Of a stretch of 64,000 bases of DNA, positions 26,245 to 36,146 are shown one piece after another. The DNA is taken from the NCBI GenBank assembly GCA_965250275.1, contig OZ252297.1, positions 310,001 to 374,000 of the forward strand, in the 5' to 3' direction. A model generated the notes under the pieces. That model was given only the letters and a program-made list of their open reading frames with translations. It was not told where the DNA came from and did no database searches. The stretch's first letter is position 1. Each line of letters begins with the position of its first letter. The DNA is from G965250275 sp965250275. Lineage in GTDB: Bacteria > Pseudomonadota > Alphaproteobacteria > Rhodobacterales > Rhodobacteraceae. A program made the translations under genes and the position numbers.

Positions 26245-27196
26245 TTCCCAAATACAATAGGAAGTATCGGTGTTGGTTCGATGCTAAGCAATGACCGATG
26301 TGCTCTGCATCGCATCTATTGGTCGTACGCGTCTCAAATGGCAAGCATTCGCAACCATCGAATAGTGAATGCGTCAACATAGAAACCGCGAACGTCTCTT
26401 GAGTGTTATGTGAAGCGATCCATGGTTGAGCGGGTCCCTCATCATTGTGTCAAACGCACAATTCTTTCTTCCGCGTATTCAAGTGTTAACGCTTGGACCG
26501 AGCAAGGGCGGCGCAGGACGTACTGGTTTCAACTTTGTTGTCATAACGGTTAATGGGGCAAGCGTCGCGAGATGGTGTTTTGTCCGCAAACTGGAGCTAC
26601 AAAACCTGTTTTTAGAAGGTCCGGTTAGGGCTGAGATCGGTCATCGGCATTCATTGAGCCGACGGCAGCTTAGTCCGCGTAGCAGACACCCGGATGGGCT
26701 GAGTCGAACGACCGCTTTGGCACACCAAGCAGCAATCTAGCCTGATCAAATTGGCCGCGTCGCAGCGACCGACGACATCGAGCCCAATCTATGAAGCGGC
26801 TATTGTTCGCAATTGAGGTCATGTATGTTCTCTGAAGTCGCTGTTGTGAATCGGCCTTTCGGCCAGTGCGAGGGCCGTGGGCATATTGGCGTTCCGCGCC
26901 TTCATCTCATTTACGGGCAGGCCGGGATAGACCCTTGGGCTCTCAGACTCCGGTGGCGTGTAGCTTCCGTTCCAAGTTGTTTCTCGTTCGCGAACTCCTT
27001 CGGGGCCTGAATGGTGCAAAAGCGCCGACCATGACCTCATCTCTTGGGTTATCAATAATCTTCCATGCCGCAGTACGCTCCGGGTGACGAGGGTGGCTTA
27101 CGGGCGGCAGATTGACGCTGGCCTGAAACTTACGGTGCGCCGACCCGTATTGCGGTCAAGTTCGGCCAATTGTCGGTCGGGTAGAAAGAACTGTTC
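26245..27196. other. Long intergenic stretch
   Basis: No convincing gene was found. Scattered pieces around 26660-26760 resemble the TCCGC-GTA-GC start of the 50-bp repeat family but are too degenerate to delimit. Short frames near 26813-27055 read on both strands and were not accepted. Confidence 0.4.
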
Positions 27197-27660
27197 ATGC
27201 AACGAGGTCCACAACCCATACGTCAAGCGGAAGCCGAAACGATCGCGCTGCTAACAATTGCTCAGGACACCGGCTCCAAAGCATGCGCGGACGTGACGGT
27301 CTACTTTGATGGCTCGTGCGCGCTTTGCAGCGCCGAGATCGGGCACTACAGGTCCTTCGCAGGTATCGAGCGTCTGCGCTTCGTCGATGTGTCGGACCCA
27401 GACTTACCGTAGGCCCGGATCTTTCGGTAGAACAAGCAATGCAGAAGTTCCATGTGCGCATGCCCGACGGAACGCTATAATCGGGGCGCCGCGCCTTTGT
27501 TGCGATCTGCCAGGCACTTCCCGGCTAGCGCCTCGTGACATGGATCGCCGGCCTGCCCGGGATCACTGCGATACTGGAAGTCGGCTATCGCCTCTTCCTC
27601 CCGATCAGGCCCGCCTTGTCATTGATGGCGGCAGGTCTGGGTGCCATGACAGCGCGTGGC
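27197..27660 (+). pseudogene. DCC-family (DUF393) thiol-disulfide oxidoreductase-like remnant
   Basis: VTVYFDGSCALCSAEIGHYR is the DCC signature with the D-G-x-C-x2-C motif. The frame breaks after DVSDPDLP near 27410. The rest follows in another frame: SVEQAMQKFHVRMPDGTL, then TAA where Gln is expected, SGRRAFVAICQALPG, then TAG where Trp is expected, and WIAGLPGITAILEVGYRLFL. At least three lesions are present, so it is not functional. Confidence 0.75.
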
Positions 27661-28348
27661 CCGGGCACCAATGATACATACCGAGCATGATCCGCTTTGA
27701 TCGCATCTCGACGCTGGTGCGGGGCGCCGCGCAACTGCCGCCTCGTCGCGCCGGGATCGCCTTGGCGCTGGCCTCCAGGGCAACGCTGCGCCTAAAGAAC
27801 TCAGACAGAAATTTGAACGACACTAAAGAGCGCTGGCCAAGTCACGCACTCTCAGTGAACGTCCAAAATATGAAATGCAACTGCAGCGTTTAGATATCGT
27901 GTCAAAGGGCTGCTTTGGACCGTCCCCGAGAGGCGCTGGGGGCACTATTGGGGTTTTTTTCGTATTGCCATGTTTTTAAACTCATATTTATCAAGTAGAT
28001 AGTCCGGAAGTCACGATCCCTTTAGTGCGCCATCTCATGTATTGGAACGGCGGAGCCTCGATTGTTCAGCTCGTAGTACGTTTGCGACAACCTAAAACCG
28101 CCACTTTTCCTCATTTTGGAGCCATCTTCTCCAGAGCAGCACCGCGTCGCATTGGACATTCTATTGCTGCTGGCCAGTTCGTTGAAGCGATCGCACAGAT
28201 ACATCTGCCTTCACCAACCCAATGCATGCAGCAGGCAGGTAGGGGTTCCTCGGCCATGCGTCGCAAAGGACGAACCTAGAGGCAGTAGCGACGACAAATG
28301 CCTCCCAATGATAGTCTTGGAGCCCGTTGCCCAGCTGCGACTTCAGAT
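27661..28348. other. Long intergenic stretch downstream of the RTX gene
   Basis: Short frames on both strands have no recognisable content. No terminator was identified with confidence. Confidence 0.4.
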
Positions 28349-29884
28349 CTAGACAAAGCCGATATCATCCACTCCGAACCCGGAGAGATCTCCCGGCCCG
28401 CGCAGAATTGTCAATTCGTTGGCGTCGATCGAGACGGTCACCTGATTGGCGCTGGCGTTGTAGTCGATGCTCACAGAACTCGCGGTGGTTCCGGATAACT
28501 CGAACACGTCGCTGTCCAAGTCGAAATCGGTAATGAGGTCAGTGCCTGCAGACGCATCTGTGGCCGCAAAGACAAAAGTATCCGCCCCCGAAGAACCGGT
28601 CAGCCTGTCGCTTCCGGTACCTCCTGCCAACGTATCGTTGCCTGAGCCGCCGCCGAGCACGTCCGCGCCTGAGCCTCCGTTGATTAAATCATTCCCAAGC
28701 TCGCCAAAGAAGCGGTCGGCGCCCCCGCCGCCCTGGATCGTATCATTGCCGCCGCCGGCAAACACCGTGTCCTGGCCCAAGTTCCCACCTTGGGTGCTGT
28801 CGCTGAAGAGGTCATCGCCAAGACCGAGCAGGACATGGTCCCTGCCGGTGCCACCGTCGACTGTGTCGTCGCCACTGCCTCCGTCCAGCGTATCGCCCGC
28901 AACGCCGCCGCGGATCAGGTCATCGCCTGAACGCCCCTTGATGACGTCATTGCCATTGCCGCCGTAAAACGCGTCACCGCCATTGCCACCCTCGATTGTG
29001 TCGTCACCACCGCTGGCAAAAACCGTGTCGCGGCCAGACTCCCCACCCTGGGTGTTGTCATTGAACAGGTCATCGCCCTCGCCGAGGTTCACACGATCGC
29101 GCCCATTTCCACCTGCAACGGTGTCATCGCCATCGCCTGCTTTGATTAGGTCATTTCCTTTGCCACCGGAGAACACATCGTTGCCATTGCCGCCTTCGAT
29201 CGTATCATTGCCACTGCTGGCAAACACCGTGTCGCTGCCAAAGTCGCCGCCTTGGGCATTGTCGATGAAGAGGTCGTTGCCAAGACCCAGCAGAACACGG
29301 TCCCGACCATTGTCGCCATAGACCGTGTCGTTGCCACGTCCGGCCTCCAGAGTGTCGGCTCCCGTACCGCCGCGGAGCAGGTCGTTGCCCGAGCCCGCGC
29401 TGATGACGTCATTTCCACTAAAGCCAAAAACCCTGTCGTTACCGGAAAAAGAGAACAGGGTCGTGGCCCCGACGCTGTCATCAGAAGAGCTTCCGTTCAA
29501 CCTTATGGGTTCGCCTCTAAGCTGCGTCTCCAGATAGTCTTGATCGAACCTCGCTGCGACAGATGTGTTGGTGCGCGCCACCACATCAAAAAGACCGCCA
29601 GCGTCGAATGCATCGGTGGAAATTGTCATCAAATCGGTAAACAGCGATGATCCGCCAAGATCCAACTGCTGGAGCGCCAGCTCGTTTATGGAACCATCGA
29701 GAAATTCGTTCCCACTGTCGGCGATGAAAATACCAGAACCGCGGAGAAACACCGCGCGAAGGTCGGTGCTGGCAATAAAAAAGGATGATCCATCCCCAAC
29801 ATCAACCGTTGTTCCTGTCGTCAATCCGGCAATCAGGTTTGCTTCTTGCTCTTGAAGCGAGCCTGTAACGGTTATTGTCAGCAT
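28349..29884 (-). CDS. RTX (hemolysin-type calcium-binding repeat) protein
   Basis: The product is 511 aa. The first ~140 residues are a non-repeat domain of unknown role. Nonapeptide GGxGxDxLx repeats run from about 147 to 430. They are organised in larger units that restart at residues 193, 261 and 347 with GRDRV/GRDHV followed by DLF.D..QGG...DTVFA. The last ~75 residues (GADTFVFAATDASAGTDLIT, then DFDLDSDVFEL) are the usual C-terminal RTX secretion region. It should be exported by a type I system and fold in external calcium. No transporter genes are nearby. AAAGGGTAGGGA precedes the ATG. Confidence 0.9.
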   Translation of the reverse strand: MLTITVTGSLQEQEANLIAGLTTGTTVDVGDGSSFFIASTDLRAVFLRGSGIFIADSGNEFLDGSINELALQQLDLGGSSLFTDLMTISTDAFDAGGLFDVVARTNTSVAARFDQDYLETQLRGEPIRLNGSSSDDSVGATTLFSFSGNDRVFGFSGNDVISAGSGNDLLRGGTGADTLEAGRGNDTVYGDNGRDRVLLGLGNDLFIDNAQGGDFGSDTVFASSGNDTIEGGNGNDVFSGGKGNDLIKAGDGDDTVAGGNGRDRVNLGEGDDLFNDNTQGGESGRDTVFASGGDDTIEGGNGGDAFYGGNGNDVIKGRSGDDLIRGGVAGDTLDGGSGDDTVDGGTGRDHVLLGLGDDLFSDSTQGGNLGQDTVFAGGGNDTIQGGGGADRFFGELGNDLINGGSGADVLGGGSGNDTLAGGTGSDRLTGSSGADTFVFAATDASAGTDLITDFDLDSDVFELSGTTASSVSIDYNASANQVTVSIDANELTILRGPGDLSGFGVDDIGFV

Positions 29885-30579
29885 GTTTACAGATCCCTAC
29901 CCTTTAAACCCGGAACGAATTTCACACCAAGTTCGTACAACTGAAAGCGGATTTTCTTTAGAGCGCTACTTTGTCGCAACTAAGCTCCAATTTTCGTTGT
30001 TCTGCGATACTACTATTCTGTCCAGCGCTTCAGGTGACGGGGCATCTGCGGCCTGTCGAGCCCATCCCGGTTTTAAGTTGGTGCAAGTGCCGGCCCATCT
30101 CTTCGCGAGCAGATAAAGCACTGAAAATATTTGATTTAACGACCTGGATGCTGCGTTTTATGGTCCAACTGCACGCCCGCGTTGGTGGCTGTCAATGTGC
30201 TGGCTTTTGCGATTTGGGTCTGACGCTATAGGGCAGGTGCGCAAGAGGAAAGATCTAAAGCAGATGAATTCACATCGTTGCGATATACATCAAATGATAG
30301 GGATTCATTGATTGCAGGTTGAAAGGCACACACCGCTTTCGATTTTTGCTCCAGAACAAAAGCAGCAAAGAGTTCAAATCGATTTGCCTGGGGCTGGAAA
30401 ATCCCATCGACACAAGAACGAAATCCGCAGCGAAAGACAGAAGCACATTTCTTACGAATTAAACTTTGTTGTTGCCAAAGAGACTTCCCGTTTCGTCATG
30501 CAGAAGCTTTTCTGAGACGAAGGATCAAATTGTCTTCCATGTTCCGACTGGTTAGGCAGGGCAGCCACAACGGAACGCT
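29885..30579. other. Intergenic, AT-richer than neighbours
   Basis: This holds the RTX promoter region and the end of the agmatinase gene. A possible 67-codon frame at 30312-30515 has no recognisable features and was not accepted. Confidence 0.4.
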
Positions 30580-31551
30580 TCATGCGCGGCTTTCAAAGTA
30601 ATCAGCCCTCACCGCCGCGCCGATGAAGTTGCAGAGCAAACGCTCCGCATGCACCAGCGTCAGGTTTCCGACGTCTTTGCCCGGCGCGATCTCAACAAGG
30701 TCCATCCCGACCACGCGCCCCTTGTTGACCAAGCCGTGAACCAAGGCGCGTGTTTGCACCCAGGTCAATCCTCCGGGTGTGGGTGAAATCACGCCGGGCA
30801 TGATGGTCGGGTCCAGACCGTCCGCGTCGATGGTCAGGTAGTAGGGCCCGCCATCTGGAATGCGGTCAAGAACCGCATCTATGCCTATCTCATGCATCTC
30901 ATACGCCGTGATGATGTCGGCACCGTAAGCCCTGGCCTGATCCACTTCAGCTGTACGGGCACTTCCGACTCCGCGAATGCCAATCTGAACAATATCGCCG
31001 ACCCAATCCATTTCAGAGGCACGGCGGATCGGGCTGGAATAGCCATCGCGCTCGCCATTTATGTCGTCGCGCCAGTCGATATGGGCGTCAACCTGAACCA
31101 GCGTGACTTTCTGACCAAGCTCTTCCATCCCGCGCAAGACCGGGATCGGTATGCCGTGATCGCCGCCCAGCGAGATCAATGTGGCACCTGATTTCACAAT
31201 CTTACGCACCGCGGCCTCGGCGTTGCGGAAATGTGCGGCATGGTCAGCCACCTCTGCCACTACGTTGCCACAGTCGACAATTCTCACGTCGCGACCGTCC
31301 AAAAGCGGACCACCCAAATCGAAGTCATAATGATTCAGGGTGTAGTGGACATCCACTTCGTTGGACAATTGCCGGAGTGCATCGGGCGCGCGGCTTTGGT
31401 CGTTTGCCATTTCCTGCGGCGAATACGGCATACCGTATGGGATGCCGAGGATGGCGATGTCGGCGTCCAGAGTGTCCAGATCATCTGCGAACGGAAAGCG
31501 GAGGAACGTGTTCGAAACGTTGGCGGGCCTGGTGGTAAGTGGGTGGCTCAT
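30580..31551 (-). CDS. Agmatinase/ureohydrolase family protein
   Basis: The product is 323 aa. All manganese-binding blocks are present: SLGGDHGIPIPVLRG, VDAHIDWRDD and TIDADGLDP. These enzymes hydrolyse guanidino compounds (agmatine, guanidinobutyrate and similar) to urea plus amine. It diverges from the demethylating dehydrogenase at 31817, which places it in an amine-nitrogen catabolic neighbourhood. The exact substrate cannot be read from sequence. Confidence 0.88.
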   Translation of the reverse strand: MSHPLTTRPANVSNTFLRFPFADDLDTLDADIAILGIPYGMPYSPQEMANDQSRAPDALRQLSNEVDVHYTLNHYDFDLGGPLLDGRDVRIVDCGNVVAEVADHAAHFRNAEAAVRKIVKSGATLISLGGDHGIPIPVLRGMEELGQKVTLVQVDAHIDWRDDINGERDGYSSPIRRASEMDWVGDIVQIGIRGVGSARTAEVDQARAYGADIITAYEMHEIGIDAVLDRIPDGGPYYLTIDADGLDPTIMPGVISPTPGGLTWVQTRALVHGLVNKGRVVGMDLVEIAPGKDVGNLTLVHAERLLCNFIGAAVRADYFESRA

Positions 31552-31816
31552 AACACTCCCCTTCGGATGTTGGATTGATCGGTGGAAACGTGTGGTGGGT
31601 TCTCATGCCGACTGAGCTGCTGGTTTCCCCCGGTTCCAACCGAGCAAGCCCGAAAGCGACGTGGAGGTCCATATCCAAATGAACCTATCGGCCACGGACT
31701 GGGCTGTTTCTCGACCCCGCGCTGCCGGCTTGCAGGAGTTGACCCCAGAAAATTGGCCCAACGCGAGAAAAGCGCGCTAACCTTTTTCAGTTGGAAGATG
31801 GGACCGGGGAAAACTC

Positions 31817-34252
31817 ATGAAATCTCGAACGCGGGCAGTGGTCATCGGAGGTGGTATTGCAGGTTGTTCGACCCTCTATCACCTCACGCAGGAAGGCTGG
31901 ACCGACGTTGTTCTGGTCGAGCGGGACGAATTGACCAGCGGCACGACCTGGCACTCGGCCGCTCAGGTCACGAATTTCGGTACGAACCAGACCATGGTCG
32001 GACTAAAGAGCCACTCTATCCAGCTTTACAAACGTCTGCGCGATGATCCTGATTATCCGGTCGGGTACCACCATGGGGACGGGGGTATCCGCCTCGCAAA
32101 CACCGAGAACCAGATGCAGGGTTACTGCCATTTTGCCTCGATGGCGCGGGGCATGGGCGTGGAATTCGAGGTGATCGATGCCGAAGAATGCGCGCGTCGG
32201 CATCCTTTGATCTCAACGGAGAACCTGCTTGGTGGTCTTTGGGATGGCCAGGACGGCGACATTGATCCCGCGCAACTGTGCCAGGCACTCGCATTTCATG
32301 CCCGAAAGGCGGGCGCTGAAGTCTATCGCCACACCAAAGTCATCTGCCTGAGCCAACTCAAGGACGACACTTGGGTGGTCCGGACGAACAAGGGGGACAT
32401 CGCGACGGATGTCGTCGTCAACGCCTGCGGATACCGCGTCAATGAAGTGGGCCGGATGATGGGGGTGCACCACCCCGTCGCATCGATGGAACACCAGTAC
32501 TTCGTCACCGATGATATCCCGGCCATTACGGAAGCAGGTCACCGGATGCCCCTGCTTAGATGCCCGATCTCCGACTACTACGCACGGCAGGAAAAGGGCG
32601 GCCTACTGGTCGGGTTTTACGAGCAGAATTGCAAGACTTGGGGCTTGGACGGGATTAGCCCTGAATTCTCGAACGACCTTTGCCCCGATGATCTGGATCG
32701 TGTGATGGACGTGCTCGAAGGCGCGTTTGAGCGCATGCCGGCCCTGGCCGATGTGGGCATCAAGCGTATTGTGAATGGGCCTATCACCTACACCATCGAC
32801 GGGGCGCCGCTTGTGGGGCCCATCCCCGGAAAACGCAATGCGTTTTGCATCATCGGTCTGCGGGCCGGGCTCGGCGAAGGGGGTGGGCACGGGTGGCTTC
32901 TGGCGCAACAGATTGTGCATGGCGAGGCTTGCTACGACACGTGGTGCCTTGATCCGCGCCGCTTCGCGGGTCATGCAAATGTCGAACTCACGGCGTTGAA
33001 GGCGATCGAAGACTACCAGAACGAGTTCCGGTTTCACTTTCCGCATGAACACCGGCCCGCTGGTCGGCCGGCAAAGACGACCCCGCTGACACCGGTTCTC
33101 GCTGCAGAGGGTGCGGAGTTCACCGTCGTGAATGGGTGGGAACGCATGGACTTCTTGAAGCCGCATCCACAGTTCGAACCATCGCTGTCTTTTTCCTTTG
33201 ACGAAACCTTTGACTTCGTGGGCGCCGAGGTGCGCAATGTTCAGCAGAACGTGGGGTTGTGCGAGGTCAACGGGTTCAATCGGCTGGAAATCACCGGGGC
33301 CGACAGACATACCTATCTGGATCGGCTGTTTTGCGGGTCGGTCGTTAAAGAGTCAGGCCGCGTCGGGCTCGGCTACATGCTCAACCTGCACGGCATGGTG
33401 AAATCCGAGGCCACGCTGGCAAACCTGCCGGCAAGCGACCGCGGACCGGAACGGGTCTGGTATGGGTCCGCTGCGGCCAGCGAGTATCACGACATGGATT
33501 GGCTTATCGCGCACCGCCGTCCTGGCGAAGACGTCCAGATCAGAAGCCTGACCAACGAACAGACCATACTGGTGTTGGCGGGTCCCCGATCCCGCGATGT
33601 GCTGAGCGACTGCGCTCGGGGGGATTGGAGCAAAGAGGCCTTTCCATGGCTGAGCGCTCGCGAATGTTTCATAGGCTTCGCTCCTGCGACGGTCATGAGT
33701 GTCAGTTTCTCGGGCGAACTGGCCTATGAGATCCACGTTCCGAATGAATCTCTCTATTCGGCCTATCTTGCGCTGAGACGGGCGGGTGATCGCTTCGGGT
33801 TAAAACTCTTCGGGGCCCGCGCAGTGGAATCCATGCGGATGGAGAAGGGGTTTCTTCACTGGAAGGCTGATCTTCTCACAGAATTCGATCCCTTTGAGAC
33901 CGGGCTTGGCCGGTTTGTCAGACTGGAAAAGGGCGACTTTGTCGGTCTGGATGCGCTTCGCGGGAGACGGAATGAGGGACCTCGAAAGAAGATTGCAACC
34001 TTGCGCATCGACGGATCGGATGCGCCTGCTCCGGCCGGAGCCTCTTTGATGCAAGGCGCGCGGGTGGTGGGGACAGTGACTTCGGGCGCATGGGGCTACA
34101 GGGTTGGCCAGAACCTCGCTTTTGCCTTTTTGGACCCGGCTTTTTCGGATCCGGGCTGCAACCTGCAATTGGATCTCTGTGGCGATCTGGTTCCAGCCGA
34201 GGTCATAGACCCATCACCGTATGATCCGGCCCTTGAGCGTGTGCGTCTGTAA
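31817..34252 (+). CDS. Dimethylglycine/sarcosine dehydrogenase family (FAD + GcvT domains)
   Basis: The product is 811 aa. The N-terminal FAD/DAO domain has VVIGGGIAGCSTLYHLTQEG and TSGTTWHSAAQVTNFG, where the His of TWH is the usual covalent flavin site. The C-terminal ~370 residues are the tetrahydrofolate-binding aminomethyltransferase-type fold (GFNRLEITGADRHTYLDRLF; FGARAVESMRMEKGFLHWKA). It removes an N-methyl group and passes the formaldehyde unit to folate. GGGGAAAA precedes the ATG. Next to TmpA/TmpB-like genes it would process dimethylglycine derived from glycine betaine. Confidence 0.9.
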   Translation: MKSRTRAVVIGGGIAGCSTLYHLTQEGWTDVVLVERDELTSGTTWHSAAQVTNFGTNQTMVGLKSHSIQLYKRLRDDPDYPVGYHHGDGGIRLANTENQMQGYCHFASMARGMGVEFEVIDAEECARRHPLISTENLLGGLWDGQDGDIDPAQLCQALAFHARKAGAEVYRHTKVICLSQLKDDTWVVRTNKGDIATDVVVNACGYRVNEVGRMMGVHHPVASMEHQYFVTDDIPAITEAGHRMPLLRCPISDYYARQEKGGLLVGFYEQNCKTWGLDGISPEFSNDLCPDDLDRVMDVLEGAFERMPALADVGIKRIVNGPITYTIDGAPLVGPIPGKRNAFCIIGLRAGLGEGGGHGWLLAQQIVHGEACYDTWCLDPRRFAGHANVELTALKAIEDYQNEFRFHFPHEHRPAGRPAKTTPLTPVLAAEGAEFTVVNGWERMDFLKPHPQFEPSLSFSFDETFDFVGAEVRNVQQNVGLCEVNGFNRLEITGADRHTYLDRLFCGSVVKESGRVGLGYMLNLHGMVKSEATLANLPASDRGPERVWYGSAAASEYHDMDWLIAHRRPGEDVQIRSLTNEQTILVLAGPRSRDVLSDCARGDWSKEAFPWLSARECFIGFAPATVMSVSFSGELAYEIHVPNESLYSAYLALRRAGDRFGLKLFGARAVESMRMEKGFLHWKADLLTEFDPFETGLGRFVRLEKGDFVGLDALRGRRNEGPRKKIATLRIDGSDAPAPAGASLMQGARVVGTVTSGAWGYRVGQNLAFAFLDPAFSDPGCNLQLDLCGDLVPAEVIDPSPYDPALERVRL

Positions 34253-34312
34253 CTCGCATGCGCCGACATCGAAAAGCGGCTCTAACCCGGGGATTTTGGC
34301 CATCCGGGCCAG

Positions 34313-34909
34313 TCACGCCGGTTGACCGGCGCAGTGACGATCGACGAGTCGTTGAACCATTGGAGCAAAGTGCCAGAAATCCGGTGTCTTCATGTCTGCG
34401 CGTTTCCCGGCGTCATCAAGGTACCGGACCGCGATGATCTGGTCGAGATTTGGGTTCTTCTCGAAGTCCGAAACCTCTTCCGCATTCATTGGCCCGCCCT
34501 GCAAGTTGAGCGAGTGAATTGACGCCTCGGACAGACGTTTGAAGTATTCTGGTCGGGTTGCGCACAGGTATCGCTTGGCCGCCACATGATACCTTACGCA
34601 ATCCGTGATAATGGACGGAAAGAACCGTTCCAGAACCTCTGCGCCGGCCTCTTCGTGGAAACGGTCTTCGACATCGTCCATGCTGAAGGTCCCAAACTCA
34701 CTGGTGAAATGGCCGATGTCGTGAAGCAGCGCTCCAACGATGATTTCTTCTGGCTGCCCGTTTTGTTCTGCAATCGTGGCACCTTGCAGCATATGCTGCC
34801 CCATCGTGACGTCTTCCCCGAGGTATTCTTCGCCGCCGCGGCGGTCGAAAATCGACCCCAGAAACGGAACAATACTGTCCGGTGTCAGTTCTTTGATTTC
34901 GTCGGTCAT
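34313..34909 (-). CDS. tmpB: HD-domain mixed-valent diiron oxygenase, TmpB/PhnZ-like
   Basis: The product is 198 aa. The start ATG overlaps the upstream gene's stop (ATGA). The HD motif is GALLHDIGHFTSEFG. Upstream, EEYLGEDVTMGQHMLQ keeps the Tyr-x2-Glu lid pair and first His known from PhnZ, and DCVRYHVAAKRYL holds the later His. In the TmpA/TmpB pathway of Leisingera, this type cleaves (R)-1-hydroxy-2-(trimethylamino)ethylphosphonate to glycine betaine and phosphate. PhnZ does the same for the amino analogue. Pairing with a GBBH-type oxygenase favours TmpB over PhnZ. Confidence 0.82.
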   Translation of the reverse strand: MTDEIKELTPDSIVPFLGSIFDRRGGEEYLGEDVTMGQHMLQGATIAEQNGQPEEIIVGALLHDIGHFTSEFGTFSMDDVEDRFHEEAGAEVLERFFPSIITDCVRYHVAAKRYLCATRPEYFKRLSEASIHSLNLQGGPMNAEEVSDFEKNPNLDQIIAVRYLDDAGKRADMKTPDFWHFAPMVQRLVDRHCAGQPA

Positions 34910-36051
34910 TCTGCCGCCTCCATGCGCCCCTGGCGCTGCATGGCATCGTAAGTTGACCGGAGCCCGTCCTTGTCGGCATAGCATCCCTGAAGCCATCGTG
35001 ATCCCTCGCCGGAGTACCCCTTTCGGGCGTGCAGAACGCGGGTGTTGTCGACGACAAAGGACTCTCCAGGCTCCAGTCGGAAGGTCACTTCCATGGCTTC
35101 GTCATCAATGATTTCCCCGAGACGCCTGTAGGCCCGATAGTAGGCGTCCATTTTGTCGAATGGGACATCGGTCACAGCCGCCATCGAGCGATTGTTGAAC
35201 CGCACCGCAATCAGCTCTCCGTCCGGCGCCAACTCGATCATCGGGCGGTGCGATGTCAGACAGACGCCGGCCTCACCCGCATACTCAAACCGGGCGCAGT
35301 GATCGGCGAGCACGTCAAAGTAGGCTTCGTTTTCCGCGCGAAGGCGCTGAGCAGCCGCAAAACCGTCAACGACCATGTTTTCACCCCCGGCCGCCGAGCT
35401 TTCCAGGCAGTAAAGGACCTGAACAGTCGGTACAGGATCGCGATAGGGATTGTCTGTATGCGCCTGAAGACCCAGACCGGTGAACGCGAGGTTGGTCGGG
35501 TTCACTTCGGTGCGCACCTCGAAGTTGCGCCCGTAGTTCGTTTCCCGGACATACCCGAACAGATCGACCAGCTTGAAGAGGGCGCCTTCTTCGACGGGGC
35601 CTCCGGTCACCTTGCCAAATCCGTAGCGACAGACCTGTCCAAGCCAGGTCGAAAGCGCGGATGAATTGCTCCCCAAAGCTGTAAAATCCGCCGTTGGCAC
35701 GGCGCTTTGCAAGCCGGCGTCCCAGGTCTCGATCCCGTGTCCTGTCCAACCTCGGCGACGACCGTGGTCGATGTCATATGCATTTGAACAGAGCCAGGTC
35801 AGGTCAAAATCAACCGTTTTGTCTTCGGGTGCAAAGCCGACATTCAGGACGCTGCCGCGCAACTCAGCATGAGAAATCCTGGTATCTGCCGGAATGTCAC
35901 GCACGGCGATGAGGCGCTGGCCATTGCCAGGCGCGCGCGTCTCCGGATCCTGTGCATTGTCGCGGAGCCAGATGGCGTGAAAGCGCAGAACTCGCTCCTG
36001 CGCTGAAAGGGTGAGAAACTGTCCGTTTGGTGCGATGCTGACAGAAGACAT
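34906..36051 (-). CDS. tmpA: Fe(II)/2-oxoglutarate oxygenase, TmpA-like (gamma-butyrobetaine hydroxylase family)
   Basis: The product is 381 aa from the ATG at 36051 (AAAGGA upstream). The N-terminal DUF971-like domain has LRFHAIWLRDNAQDPETR. The iron ligands are His and Asp of LQAHTDNPYRDP and the distal His of DNTRVLHARKGYSG. Family members hydroxylate quaternary ammonium substrates. Coupling with an HD oxygenase points to 2-(trimethylamino)ethylphosphonate as substrate rather than gamma-butyrobetaine. A divergent LysR gene is the likely regulator. Confidence 0.82.
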   Translation of the reverse strand: MSSVSIAPNGQFLTLSAQERVLRFHAIWLRDNAQDPETRAPGNGQRLIAVRDIPADTRISHAELRGSVLNVGFAPEDKTVDFDLTWLCSNAYDIDHGRRRGWTGHGIETWDAGLQSAVPTADFTALGSNSSALSTWLGQVCRYGFGKVTGGPVEEGALFKLVDLFGYVRETNYGRNFEVRTEVNPTNLAFTGLGLQAHTDNPYRDPVPTVQVLYCLESSAAGGENMVVDGFAAAQRLRAENEAYFDVLADHCARFEYAGEAGVCLTSHRPMIELAPDGELIAVRFNNRSMAAVTDVPFDKMDAYYRAYRRLGEIIDDEAMEVTFRLEPGESFVVDNTRVLHARKGYSGEGSRWLQGCYADKDGLRSTYDAMQRQGRMEAAE

Positions 36052-36146
36052 AAGGGGTCCTTTGCAGGTGAAATCGGGAGACATTCTGCCGCGACTCACT
36101 CATTATCTCAAATTAGATTTACCCCCACTGAGGTATGGTTTAGCTA

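Noticed and set aside
26813..27055. Short frames on both strands in the 26-27 kb gap
   Set aside because: Both strands are open over the same bases with no motif; coding cannot be told from chance.
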